This document shows, piece by piece, positions 45,929 through 54,062 of a DNA stretch of 64,000 bases. The stretch spans positions 1 through 64,000 of the forward strand of contig NZ_DAIEIF010000051.1 in assembly GCF_027352905.1 (NCBI RefSeq), written 5' to 3'. The position numbers and the translations under genes are program-made. This DNA is from Acidocella sp. Lineage in GTDB: Bacteria > Pseudomonadota > Alphaproteobacteria > Acetobacterales > Acetobacteraceae. A model generated the notes under the pieces. That model was not told the DNA's origin. It ran no database searches and worked only from the letters and a program-made list of their open reading frames with translations. How positions within the stretch are numbered: the first letter of the stretch is position 1; every line of letters starts with the position of its first letter.

Positions 45929-46261
45929 TCAGGCACGAGCGGGTTCATTGCAATAAGGCGGCGCGCACGTCGTATCCTCGCCTTGGCAACAATGTTCGGT
46001 TAAATAAGCGAGGAGGTCATTCATGGTGGCGAACGCAGCGGAATAAATCAGGGAGCGGCCTTCCCGGGCGAAGGTGACGAGGCCGGCATGGCGTAATTCC
46101 TTAAGGTGAAAGGATAGCGTCGCGCCAGCCAGCCCGAGGCGAAGCCCCAGCTGGCCCGCGGCCACGCCTTGCGGCCCCGCTTGCACCAATGCGCGGAAAA
46201 TTTCGAGCCGGGTTTCCTGCGCGAGCGCAGCCAGAGCAGCCACCGCAATCGTCTTTTCCAT
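45929..46261 (-). CDS. arsR: ArsR/SmtB-family arsenite-responsive repressor
   Basis: 110-aa winged-helix repressor. The DNA-binding helix is in LGLRLGLAGATLSFHLKELRHAGLV, and the wing REGRSLIYSA. The alpha-3 CVC motif of classic ArsR is absent; instead the C-terminus has C91, C92, C99 and C104, matching the Acidithiobacillus-type ArsR, whose arsenite site uses a vicinal Cys pair plus a third Cys near the C-terminus. First gene of arsR-arsC-arsH. A 14-bp palindrome overlapping a TTGACA lies 19 bases upstream. Confidence 0.92.
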   Translation of the reverse strand: MEKTIAVAALAALAQETRLEIFRALVQAGPQGVAAGQLGLRLGLAGATLSFHLKELRHAGLVTFAREGRSLIYSAAFATMNDLLAYLTEHCCQGEDTTCAPPYCNEPARA

Positions 46262-46279
46262 TTTTCCACAGTTATGGAA

Positions 46280-46296
46280 ACATAAATTTATGTCAA
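46280..46296 (-). promoter_or_regulatory. ars promoter -35 with overlapping operator palindrome
   Basis: On the minus strand TTGACA (46296-46291) overlaps the perfect 14-bp palindrome ACATAAATTTATGT (46280-46293). An ArsR dimer bound there would occlude RNA polymerase. The -10 match is weak (TAACTG at 16 bp), and the start codon follows within 10 bases, so the transcript may be nearly leaderless. Confidence 0.55.
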
Positions 46297-46381
46297 GCCA
46301 GGCCCCGACCCGCCCGGCATTGGCTCGGCTATAGTCGGGTTTCCCTCATCATCCCGGCTAGTCGCCTCAGGAAAGGAAGTC

Positions 46382-47116
46382 TTAGGACGGTAGCGGATAA
46401 ATCCCGTGCAGTACCGTGTCGAAATGCTCCTCGATCGCGGTGGTGCAGGCGCAGGAGCGGGCGCGCAGCCTCGCCTCGTCGAGCACGGTGAACAGGCCGC
46501 GCCCCGTGGCGATCAGCCCCTCCGCCCGTAGCTGACCGATGGTTCGGGTGACAAAGGTGCGGCCGACGCCCAGCATCTCAGCCAATTGCTCATGGGTCAT
46601 GCGGAAGGTGCTGCCCTTGGTGCGGGCCCCCGCCGCCAGCAGCCATTTCGCCGTGCGCTGGGCGATGGTATGGGTGGCGTTGCAAGCTGCGGTTTGCAGA
46701 AGCTGAGCGATCAGACAATCCGAATAGCGGGACAGCCAATGGCGGAGCGCGATCGATTCCAGCTTCGCTTCCTCCAACGCGCGAGTTTTGATCCGGAAAA
46801 ACCGTCCCGCCGCCGCAACGCGGGAGGAGGCGAAGGCAGGAACGAACCCGTTGGAAACGATGCCGCCGATCGCGCCTTCCCGGCCTATCAGAGCTACCTC
46901 GACGGAGCGGGTCTCATCACTACCCACCAGAAAGGCGGCCATAGCCGAGCCGCTGGGAAACCAGGTGTTGCAAACTTCCTCTCCCGCGCGCTGGAGGGTA
47001 TGTCCCTCGGCAAAATCGAAAACCAGCATATGCGGCACCAGCCGCATGAGATCGTCCCGGTGCAGTTTCGCGAGCAGGGCGTTTTCCAGTAATTCCTCCA
47101 CAGAGGGGATCGGCAT
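46382..47116 (-). CDS. Crp/Fnr-family transcriptional regulator
   Basis: 244-aa regulator: an N-terminal cyclic-nucleotide-binding-like beta roll (residues 30-115, FDFAEGHTLQRAGEEVCNTWFPSGSAMAAF) and a C-terminal winged helix (FRMTHEQLAEMLGVGRTFVTRTIGQLRAEGLI, about 168-200). The cNMP-binding RxS phosphate motif and the Fnr N-terminal cysteine cluster are both absent, so the signal is unknown. A CAC pair (RARSCACTT) occurs near the C-terminus. It is divergent from the phytochrome-like kinase, 272 nt apart, and may act with it. Could also bind the FNR-like site at 5915; that is speculation. Confidence 0.88.
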   Translation of the reverse strand: MPIPSVEELLENALLAKLHRDDLMRLVPHMLVFDFAEGHTLQRAGEEVCNTWFPSGSAMAAFLVGSDETRSVEVALIGREGAIGGIVSNGFVPAFASSRVAAAGRFFRIKTRALEEAKLESIALRHWLSRYSDCLIAQLLQTAACNATHTIAQRTAKWLLAAGARTKGSTFRMTHEQLAEMLGVGRTFVTRTIGQLRAEGLIATGRGLFTVLDEARLRARSCACTTAIEEHFDTVLHGIYPLPS

Positions 47117-47128
47117 GGGCTGGCTCCG

Positions 47129-47344
47129 TCAAAGAAGGCGCGTGCGTCCACTTGTGAACCGACAAGCGGAGCGGGATATGTTACTCAACGACATATAAAT
47201 GAAAACGGGCCAGCCATGACGATACGAGGGACATTTCACCATCGAGGTTTCTTGCGCGCGCCGAGGTGGTGTTGCGGGTTGTGCCGCAATCTTCGATGGT
47301 TTCACGCCCCTGAGCAAGCGGTTTCTTCGTGCCTTGGCGGTCAT
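47129..47344 (-). CDS. Possible small basic protein
   Basis: A 71-residue frame in the gap between the Crp/Fnr gene and the kinase. Its ATG (47342-47344) is preceded by GGAGACGCAGC, a good ribosome-binding site. The sequence begins MTAKARRNRLLRGVKPSKIA, strongly basic, and carries two isolated cysteines later. No family is recognised, and the last 20 residues look like non-coding translation. It could equally be chance. Confidence 0.28.
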   Translation of the reverse strand: MTAKARRNRLLRGVKPSKIAAQPATPPRRAQETSMVKCPSYRHGWPVFIYMSLSNISRSACRFTSGRTRLL

Positions 47345-47388
47345 GCTGCGTCTCCAATAGCCGCGTTGATGCCGGTCCTGAACGGACC

Positions 47389-49380
47389 ATGAATTCTGGC
47401 GGGCGGACTGGATTTGTGGATTGGCCTGGGGACGATCAAGCCTCCCGCGCCGCCGCTGCCATACAGCCGCACGGAGCTCTGCTGGTTTGCGACGCCGAGA
47501 TGCGGCGGGTGTTGCATGCCTCGGCCAATCTCGGCCAATTTTTTGATACGCCTGATTTTGTGCCAGGACTGAGCCTGGATGAGCTGGCGGGCGGCGGGCT
47601 CGCGCATGATTTACGCAACTCGGCGGCGCGGGCGGTGGGTGGGCAGACCCCGGGATTTGCCTTGCGGCTGGAGCGGGAGGGCGGGGCGGCGCCGCTTGCC
47701 GCCACCATCCGTCCTGGCCAGGGCCATCTTTTTATCGAAATCGAGCCCGGGGCGCGGCCGGAGGACGAACGGGGCGTGTTCGAAGCCCTTCATCACGCGC
47801 TGGCGCGCCTCGGCCAGGCCCCGCCCATGCCGGAGGCGCTGGCCACAGCCGGGGCGCGGGCGCTGCGCGCTTTGCTAGGGTATGACCAGGTGCTGGCCTG
47901 CCGCTTGAACGGGACAGAAGATGCTCAAGTGATTGGGGAATCCAAGGCGGGTCCGCTCGGGAGTTGGCTGGGGCAGCGGCTGTCCGCCGCCACGTTTTCC
48001 TCCGGAGACGGACGAGACCTGGCGTTGCAATTCCTGGTGGATACGCGGGCTTTGCCCGTGCCGCTCATGCCCGCGCCGGGCGTGACGCTGGCGGATCTCG
48101 CCACCTGCCAGCTGCGCGCCCTGCCGCCCTGTCAATGCGTGCAGCTCGAAGAGAGGGGCATGCGTGCCTCGCTCTCTCTTCCTCTCATCGTTCAAGGCGC
48201 ACCCTGGGGTTTTCTTCTCTGCCTTGCCACCGCGCCCAAACTGGCGCCGCTGCCTTTGCGCATTGCGGCGGAGATATTCGTGGAACAACTCTCGCTGCGC
48301 GTCGCGTTGGCGGGAAATAACGGCGCGGTGCGGCAGAGCGAACTTGCGGCTGAGGAGCGGCTGCGGACGGAATATCGCCGCCGTATCCTTTATGACGAGC
48401 TGAACCACCGGGTGAAGAACATCATCGCATTGGTGAAATCCATCGCGACCCAGACAGGCATCTATGCCACCGATATCCGTGAATATAGCGAAGCGCTGGA
48501 AGGCCGGCTAAACGCCCTGGCCTTTGCCCATGACCAGTCTCTCTCCAGCATAGACTCGGGACTGTTGATGACGCTGATCGAGGCGGAGGCGGGACTTCAC
48601 CGCCTGGGCGCGGATGCGACACGCATCGTGATCAGCGGGCCGCCGCTCAGCCTCAAGGGCGAGGCGTTCAACGCGACCGCCTTGGTGGTGCATGAATTGA
48701 TGACCAATGCCGCCAAATACGGGGCGCTTTCCCAACCGCAAGGACGGCTGGAAATTCTTTGGGAGCTAACCCCAGCCGGGGATTGCCGCCTGATCTGGCG
48801 GGAATCGGATGGGCCGCGGGTCGCCCCGCCCCGGCGGGAGGGGTTTGGCAGCAAATTGATCCGCAGCATCGTCGAATATGATCTCAGCGGGCGGGCACGG
48901 CTCGATTATGCCCCGGCGGGTCTTACGGCTGAATTGCTGATTCCCGCGCGCAACGTGGCGGGAAGTGCGACGGAGGCCGTAATCCCTCCCGCGCCAAAAC
49001 CGGATCTGGGCCGTCTGCTTACCGGCCAACGTATACTGGTGGTAGAGGATCAATTTCTCATCGCCCTCGATACAGAAAAGAACCTGCGCCAATTGGGTGC
49101 GGATGAGGTCTATCTTTGCCGAGGAGTGGAGGAGGCGGAAGCCCTGTTGGCGGCGCGGCCGGTTGATCTGGCCATTCTCGACCTCAAGCTGGGCGCCGTG
49201 ATGTCCCTGCCGCTGGCGGCTCGGCTACGCGCCCGTTCTATTCCCTTCGTATTCGCCACCGGCTATGGGGATAACGTTATGATCCCCCGCGCCTATGCGG
49301 CGATTCCGGTGATTCGTAAACCTGTGACGTTGAGCGCGCTGGCTGAGGGCATGGCCCGGGCAACGCTGCGAAAAGGTTGA
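47389..49380 (+). CDS. Phytochrome-like HWE-family hybrid histidine kinase
   Basis: 663-aa signalling protein: PAS_2 domain (about 8-120, IQPHGALLV at 25-33 and LHASANLGQF), GAF domain (about 130-310), an HWE/HisKA_2 kinase (H340 in ELNHRVKN; N-box ALVVHELMTNAAKYGAL; RESDGP; GFGSKLI) and a C-terminal receiver with D598 (ILDLKLG). The PHY domain is missing. In the GAF domain the phytochrome motifs are lost: SAATFS in place of PASDIP, QCVQLEERG in place of HLEYLRNMG, and CLATAP after the core. The N-terminal biliverdin cysteine is also absent. So it probably does not bind bilin. ATG 47389 is chosen; GTG 47329 is possible. Confidence 0.88.
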   Translation: MNSGGRTGFVDWPGDDQASRAAAAIQPHGALLVCDAEMRRVLHASANLGQFFDTPDFVPGLSLDELAGGGLAHDLRNSAARAVGGQTPGFALRLEREGGAAPLAATIRPGQGHLFIEIEPGARPEDERGVFEALHHALARLGQAPPMPEALATAGARALRALLGYDQVLACRLNGTEDAQVIGESKAGPLGSWLGQRLSAATFSSGDGRDLALQFLVDTRALPVPLMPAPGVTLADLATCQLRALPPCQCVQLEERGMRASLSLPLIVQGAPWGFLLCLATAPKLAPLPLRIAAEIFVEQLSLRVALAGNNGAVRQSELAAEERLRTEYRRRILYDELNHRVKNIIALVKSIATQTGIYATDIREYSEALEGRLNALAFAHDQSLSSIDSGLLMTLIEAEAGLHRLGADATRIVISGPPLSLKGEAFNATALVVHELMTNAAKYGALSQPQGRLEILWELTPAGDCRLIWRESDGPRVAPPRREGFGSKLIRSIVEYDLSGRARLDYAPAGLTAELLIPARNVAGSATEAVIPPAPKPDLGRLLTGQRILVVEDQFLIALDTEKNLRQLGADEVYLCRGVEEAEALLAARPVDLAILDLKLGAVMSLPLAARLRARSIPFVFATGYGDNVMIPRAYAAIPVIRKPVTLSALAEGMARATLRKG

Positions 49381-49415
49381 CCGAACATCCATCTCCGCTT
49401 ATTGGCAAGCACGCG

Positions 49416-49492
49416 GCACCCGTAGCTCAGCTGGATAGAGCGCCACCCTCCGAAGGTGGAGGCCACACGTTCGAATCGTGTCGGGTGCGCCA
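49416..49492 (+). tRNA. tRNA-Arg (anticodon CCG)
   Basis: 77-nt cloverleaf. Acceptor GCACCCG (49416-49422) pairs with CGGGTGC (49482-49488), discriminator G, and CCA is encoded (49490-49492). The D-arm region is GCTCAGCTGGATAGAGC, and the anticodon stem CCACC/GGTGG encloses CTCCGAA, giving anticodon CCG for codon CGG. The T-arm ACACG-TTCGAAT-CGTGT is regular. It stands 35 bases after the kinase gene. Confidence 0.97.
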
Positions 49493-49505
49493 CTTCAAAA
49501 CAAAA

Positions 49506-49685
49506 CTATGATCCCTCGGACTTCAATCCCGTGATGCAAGCCTCGGCATAGGCAACGTCGCCGCGGCGCGTGATCGCGCGCGGATGGGTGCGGCGATAAT
49601 CGCCATTCTCCAGCTTATAAAGCGGGATCGCGGCTGGCGACAGCCGGGTCCGCCCGCCAGCGCCAAACGAGCGGCGCTGGCGGAG
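49506..49685 (-). pseudogene. Possible 3' fragment of a protein gene beside tRNA-Arg
   Basis: On the minus strand a frame closed by in-frame TAGs on both sides (upstream at 49686-49688, stop at 49506-49508) encodes a protein-like tail: IPLYKLENGDYRRTHPRAI, then TRRGDVAYAEACITGLKSEG. No usable start codon exists in it. It reads more like a real C-terminus than random translation of GC-rich DNA, so it may be the remnant of a truncated gene, perhaps from rearrangement next to the tRNA. The parent family is not recognised. Confidence 0.35.
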
Positions 49686-49694
49686 CTAGTCCGG

Positions 49695-50504
49695 CTAAAG
49701 CGGACAATCCTTACGGAATTTCGGCGCCCGTTTTTCACGGTGAGAGCGAACGCCTTCTTTCACGTCCTCGCTTAGGAAACCCAGCATCTCGAATGCAGTC
49801 GAAGCATCAAAAATGGGGCCAGCCTGACGCATCCAATTATTGAGCGAATATTTCGTCCAACGGATGGCGCTTTGCGAGCCATTGGCAAGCTCCACGGCAA
49901 CATCCAGGGCGGTCTGCTGCAGCACGTCGTCCTCGACGCACATCGATACCAGGCCAATACGCTCAGCCTCCTCGCCCGTAACCTGGCGGCAAGTGAGGAG
50001 ATAATATTTGGCTTTGGCCATCGAGGTTAGTAACGGCCAGATGATGGCCGCCACGTCGCCTGCGGCCACGCCAAGCCGGGGGTGGCCGTCCACGATCCTT
50101 GCCTTCTTCCCCGCGATAGAGATATCGGCGAGAATACCCACCACGAGCCCGGCGCCCGCCGCCGGCCCGTTGATCGCCGAAATGATCGGTTTATTGCAAT
50201 TGATGATGTTGTAGACGAGATCCTTGGCTTCCTTCCATGTTTTCATGATCTCGGTGGAGTTGCCGATCATGTTCTCGATCAGGCTGAAATCCCCCCCCGC
50301 GGAAAACGCCTTACCCGCGCCGGTGACAATGACGGCGTTGATGTCCGGGTCACGGTCGATGTCCAACCAAAGATCGGTCATCTGGGTGTGGGTCTCGGCA
50401 TCCACCGAATTGAAGGTTTCTGGACGATCGAAGGTGATCCGCAATACCCGTTCAGCCGGATAATCGAACTTCAGCTTGTGATATTTTTTATAACGGTCTG
50501 ACAT
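49695..50504 (-). CDS. Enoyl-CoA hydratase/isomerase family protein
   Basis: 269-aa crotonase-fold enzyme. ITFDRPETFNSVDAETHTQM, the first oxyanion-hole strand AFSAGGDFSLIE, and the second oxyanion glycine in INGPAAGAGLVVGILADISIAG are in place. The usual catalytic Glu pair of hydratases is not clearly seen (GHPRLGVAAGDVAAI aligns with the region), so isomerase, hydrolase or lyase activity is possible. Last gene of the acyl-CoA cluster, 20 nt after the dehydrogenase large subunit. Confidence 0.88.
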   Translation of the reverse strand: MSDRYKKYHKLKFDYPAERVLRITFDRPETFNSVDAETHTQMTDLWLDIDRDPDINAVIVTGAGKAFSAGGDFSLIENMIGNSTEIMKTWKEAKDLVYNIINCNKPIISAINGPAAGAGLVVGILADISIAGKKARIVDGHPRLGVAAGDVAAIIWPLLTSMAKAKYYLLTCRQVTGEEAERIGLVSMCVEDDVLQQTALDVAVELANGSQSAIRWTKYSLNNWMRQAGPIFDASTAFEMLGFLSEDVKEGVRSHREKRAPKFRKDCPL

Positions 50505-50524
50505 TTAGTTTTCCCTTTCCTGAA

Positions 50525-51676
50525 TTAATCCGGCAGTTCCAGCACTGCCTTGGCGAGAATATTGCGTTGGATCTCGTTGGCGCCGCCATAGATCGTTGTC
50601 GGTCGCGCCTTATAGAAGCTGGAGAGAACATCCATGCCCACATTGCCGACCTGCAGCGGGCCCAGCGTACCGCCATCGGGACCGGCGGCCTCGACCATCA
50701 GCTCGGTGATGCGCTGGAACGTCTCTGTTACCCAGATTTTGAGCATCGAAACATCGGAGCCCAGCGTCTCGCCGCGCTTCAACTGGTCGGCGAAACGGGT
50801 ATAAAGCGCCGCATGATCCTCCACGTCCAGCGCCGCTTGGGCGAAGCGGTCCCGGAACACCGGATCCTCAAAGGCGCCACGCCCGCGCGCGAAGCCTTCC
50901 AATTGAATAAGAGCATTCTGCGCGAGGTTGGGTGAGCCGATGAAAATGCGCTCGAAACTGAGCAGCGCCTTCGCCATCGTCCAGCCCTTGTTCATCTCGC
51001 CGACCAGATTCTCACGCGGCGTGCGGGCATTATCTAAAAATACCTCGCAAAACTCCTCTTCTCCCGCGAGGGTCTTGATCGTGCGCACCGTGATGCCGGG
51101 CTGATCCATCCGCGCCAGCAGAAAGCTGATGCCCTGCTGCTTCTTCGGCGCGTTGGGGTCCGTGCGCACCAGCATGAAAATATGGGTCGAATCATGCGCC
51201 ATCGTCGTCCAGATTTTTTGGCCGTTGATGACAAACTCATCACCTTCCAGCGCCGCGCGCGTCCGTAAATTAGCGAGATCGGAACCCGCTCCAGGCTCGG
51301 AATAGCCCTGGCACCAGATGGTCTCGCAAGACAGGATCCGAGGAAGCCAATAGTCCTTCTGCGCCTGGGTGCCGTATTTGATGATCAGCGGCCCGACCAT
51401 CTGCACTCCCATGTCGCGGCCTCGGACAATTCCCCAGCGCTGCTGCTCCTCATAGAAGATCAGAAGCTTCGCGGCATTCAGCCCCATGCCTCCGTATTCC
51501 GCCGGCCAGGCCGGGGCAACCCAGCCCTTGGCGTGCAGTTTTTTATGCCAATGCTCGATTTCGGCAAATTTTGGGCGGTGCGAGAGATTCCGTAACTCCG
51601 CCGGATATTCCGTTTCGAAAAATCGCCGAACTTCCTTGCGAAACTCGGCGTCACTCATCTGGTTCCAATCGGTCAT
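50525..51676 (-). CDS. Acyl-CoA dehydrogenase, large subunit of a heteromeric pair (PimC/FadE28-like)
   Basis: 383-aa flavoenzyme. GYSEPGAGSDLANLRTRA binds FAD and substrate, and IYGGANEIQRNILAKAVL is the C-terminal signature. The YGGANE form lacks the MCAD-type catalytic Glu, but E242 (SFERIFIG) stands at the alternative isovaleryl-CoA dehydrogenase-type position. Together with the next gene, which lacks a full active site, this matches the alpha2-beta2 dehydrogenases known from pimelate and steroid side-chain degradation. Its start shares one base with the stop of the small subunit (TAATG). Confidence 0.9.
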   Translation of the reverse strand: MTDWNQMSDAEFRKEVRRFFETEYPAELRNLSHRPKFAEIEHWHKKLHAKGWVAPAWPAEYGGMGLNAAKLLIFYEEQQRWGIVRGRDMGVQMVGPLIIKYGTQAQKDYWLPRILSCETIWCQGYSEPGAGSDLANLRTRAALEGDEFVINGQKIWTTMAHDSTHIFMLVRTDPNAPKKQQGISFLLARMDQPGITVRTIKTLAGEEEFCEVFLDNARTPRENLVGEMNKGWTMAKALLSFERIFIGSPNLAQNALIQLEGFARGRGAFEDPVFRDRFAQAALDVEDHAALYTRFADQLKRGETLGSDVSMLKIWVTETFQRITELMVEAAGPDGGTLGPLQVGNVGMDVLSSFYKARPTTIYGGANEIQRNILAKAVLELPD

Positions 51677-52806
51677 TATGCCGCCTCCTCCCGCTCACGC
51701 GCTTCCAGCCAAAGGCGGCGATGATAAACATCGTCCCCCAGCCATGCGGTCAATACAAGCGCGCGGTTCAGATAAAGCCCGATATCAAATTCATCGGTGT
51801 AGCCGACAGCGCCATGAAGCTGGATCGCCTCACGGGTGATCTTGCGCGCGGCGACACAGGCCCGCGCCTTGGCCCGGCTGGCCTGCCTGGCCCGCTGACG
51901 CGGATCATTGGTTTGATCCATACGCGCCAACGCCTCCCGTATACCCGCCGCCGCCACTTCCTGCATGATGCGTTGATCGACAGCGCGGTGTTGGAGCACC
52001 TGGAACGCGCCAATGGGTTTGTCGAATTGTTCGCGAGTCTTGATGTAATCGAGAGTGATTTCAAAAGCGCGCTCGCTGAGGCCCACCAGCTCGGCGGCGG
52101 CGAGGGCGGTGGCATCGCTCACCGCCTCGCTCAGAGCGGTTTCCACGGCGGCGCCCTCGGCGAGACGCTCAGCGGGCGTACCATTAAAAGCGAGCTCCGC
52201 CATGACGCTGCCGTCTGCTTGTGGCCTTTCCTCTATGGAAAGATTTGCAGCCCCTTTTTGCACCAGCGCCAGAACCGGACCGGCGCCGCCTTGCGCCACC
52301 ACGAGATAGCCCGACGCCCCACGGCTACCAACGACCCAAGCCTTGCGGCCATCGAGCTTACCATCCGTGTAACGGCAGGCCCGGGTCTGCGCCACGCCAC
52401 GCGGTCCGCGCTCTTGCCAGGCCGGCGCCAGCACGGAATTGCCTTCCAGCGCCGCACTCAGCGCGGCATGAGCTGGGCAAAGCCGGTACAGGAGACCAAT
52501 CGTAAGCCCGGCCATGGCCACGATGGGTTCCGGCGCGAGCACGCGCCCCGCCTCCTCCGCGACGACCCCCGCCGCAACCAGACCCATGCCAAGTCCGCCT
52601 TGTTTTTCCGGTATCGCCGCGCCAAACGCGCCAGCCTCCGCCAGTTCGCGCATAAGACCGGCATCCCAGCCCTGCGGCGCGCCCCGGAGTTTGCGGGCAC
52701 GGCCAACCCCGCCCGCCCGGTCGAAAAGAGTGCGAACGCTTTCGCGGAACAGCCGCAGCTCGTCCTGATTTTGGGATGTCATATCAGTGCTGGTCATTTG
52801 GCCCAT
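51676..52806 (-). CDS. Acyl-CoA dehydrogenase, small subunit of a heteromeric pair (PimD-like)
   Basis: 376-aa dehydrogenase homologue. LMRELAEAGAFGAAIPEKQGGLGMGLVAAGVVAEEAGR and TLDYIKTREQFDKPIGAFQVLQHRAVD are family blocks; AIQLHGAVGYTDEFDIGLYLNRAL closes the fold. The EIQR-type FAD end is missing and no catalytic Glu is visible, as in small subunits of heteromeric dehydrogenases. The ATG at 52804-52806 is preceded by GAAGAAG; ATGs 3 and 8 codons downstream are alternatives. A palindromic operator candidate lies 71 nt upstream. Confidence 0.88.
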   Translation of the reverse strand: MGQMTSTDMTSQNQDELRLFRESVRTLFDRAGGVGRARKLRGAPQGWDAGLMRELAEAGAFGAAIPEKQGGLGMGLVAAGVVAEEAGRVLAPEPIVAMAGLTIGLLYRLCPAHAALSAALEGNSVLAPAWQERGPRGVAQTRACRYTDGKLDGRKAWVVGSRGASGYLVVAQGGAGPVLALVQKGAANLSIEERPQADGSVMAELAFNGTPAERLAEGAAVETALSEAVSDATALAAAELVGLSERAFEITLDYIKTREQFDKPIGAFQVLQHRAVDQRIMQEVAAAGIREALARMDQTNDPRQRARQASRAKARACVAARKITREAIQLHGAVGYTDEFDIGLYLNRALVLTAWLGDDVYHRRLWLEAREREEAA

Positions 52807-52876
52807 ACTTCTTCGTTGTGAATGGCTTCAAAATGCGTTGGCGGAAGGAATCAGCCGCCTTCGGGTTATCCCATAA

Positions 52877-52892
52877 TCTAACAATCATTAGG
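52877..52892. promoter_or_regulatory. Candidate operator, copy 1 (TCTAAC-N4-ATTAGG)
   Basis: Imperfect palindrome TCTAAC-AATC-ATTAGG: 4 of 6 pairs match, with the inner CTAA/TTAG exact. It lies in the 131-nt gap before the dehydrogenase pair and has the same half-site and the same 4-base spacer as the perfect copy at 56506-56521. Confidence 0.45.
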
Positions 52893-52937
52893 CTATCGCC
52901 CCCTCCGGCCAGCGTCAATCGTGGATGGCATTCCCGC

Positions 52938-54062
52938 CTATGGCAAACCAAGTTCCCGATTGTGCTGCCCCAGCGGACTTGCCTGCCCCACCCGGTCAGC
53001 GGGTGCGCGAAAATCAGGCGCGAGTGGCAAAGGCAAGGCCGGCGCCTCGCGATCCGCTATGCGCAACTTACGCGCAAAGACGCCACGCGCGGTAAAATGC
53101 GGGTCCCGCGCGGCCTCGGCTGGGGTTTTCAAGATGGTGCAGCAACAATCAGCGGCCTCTAGCAATGGCGCCCAATGGGTGGAAGGCCGGGCGGCGAGCC
53201 GGCGAGCCACCTCCGCCGCGCAGGCGGCGGGATTACGCTTGTCGTCGCGCAACTCCGCTGGCTGGCCGATGACATCGCAAAACGCCTGCCAAAATTTTTC
53301 CTCCACCGCGCCGACAGCAATAATACGGCCATCCGCCGCCGGGTAGAGGCGATAACGCGCCAACCCGCCCGTCAGCCGGCTGGCAGCATTGGGGATGTCT
53401 TGCCCAGCCACAACCGCCGCCGCATGCGCCCAATAGGCGAACATGAACGCGCCCTCTGCCATCGCGATATCGAGATGCGTGCCCTCGCCGCCCTGGTCGC
53501 GCGCCCGCAGCGCCAGGAGAATATTGACCACGGCGGGATAGGTGCCGCCGCCAATATCGGCCACCAGCGCGAAGGGCATGGTGGGGTTTTCATCCGGACC
53601 GCGACTGAGCGATAGAATTCCCGCATCACCGACATAATTCATGTCGTGGCCCGCAGCGTTCGCCTTGGGGCCGGTTTGGCCGTAACCGGTAATCGAACAG
53701 TAAATGAGGCGGGGATTAATGTTGCGTACCGCCTCATAACCGAGACCGAGACGGTCCATCACACCCGGACGGAATTGCTCGACCAGCACATCCGCCCGCT
53801 CCAGCAGCGGCCGCAACGCCTCCACCGCGCCCGGCGCCTTGAGGTCGAGCGTCACCGATTTCTTGCCTTGATTGAGAATGGCGAAGCCTATGCTTTCACC
53901 TTCGATCTTCGGTTCCGTTGCCCGGGCATCCTCGCCCGTTCCAGGCCGCTCGAATTTGATTACTTCCGCCCCGGCCTCGGCCAGCATCAATGTTGCCATC
54001 GGCCCCGGCAGCAAGGTGCTGAAATCGAGAACGAGAATTCCCGTGAGCGGTTGCCGGCTCAT
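52938..54062 (-). CDS. Alpha-methylacyl-CoA racemase-like family III CoA-transferase homologue
   Basis: 374-aa protein of the CaiB/BaiF superfamily. VLDFSTLLPGPMATLMLAEAGAEVIKFERP and DLKAPGAVEALRPLLERADVLVEQFRPGVMDRLGLGYE are superfamily blocks. Two features favour the racemase branch: AGHDMNYVG with H139, and D169 in VADIGGG, 30 residues apart like the H126/D156 acid-base pair of mycobacterial racemase. It would interconvert (R)- and (S)-2-methylacyl-CoA so that (S)-specific dehydrogenases can act. The start overlaps the hydratase stop by 4 nt. A CoA-transferase function is the alternative. Confidence 0.82.
   Translation of the reverse strand: MSRQPLTGILVLDFSTLLPGPMATLMLAEAGAEVIKFERPGTGEDARATEPKIEGESIGFAILNQGKKSVTLDLKAPGAVEALRPLLERADVLVEQFRPGVMDRLGLGYEAVRNINPRLIYCSITGYGQTGPKANAAGHDMNYVGDAGILSLSRGPDENPTMPFALVADIGGGTYPAVVNILLALRARDQGGEGTHLDIAMAEGAFMFAYWAHAAAVVAGQDIPNAASRLTGGLARYRLYPAADGRIIAVGAVEEKFWQAFCDVIGQPAELRDDKRNPAACAAEVARRLAARPSTHWAPLLEAADCCCTILKTPAEAARDPHFTARGVFARKLRIADREAPALPLPLAPDFRAPADRVGQASPLGQHNRELGLP

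Noticed and set aside
49523-49738. 71-codon minus-strand frame beside tRNA-Arg
   Set aside because: Arg/Ser/Ala-rich translation overlapping the enoyl-CoA hydratase end; another frame in the same DNA (49506-49685) looks far more protein-like.
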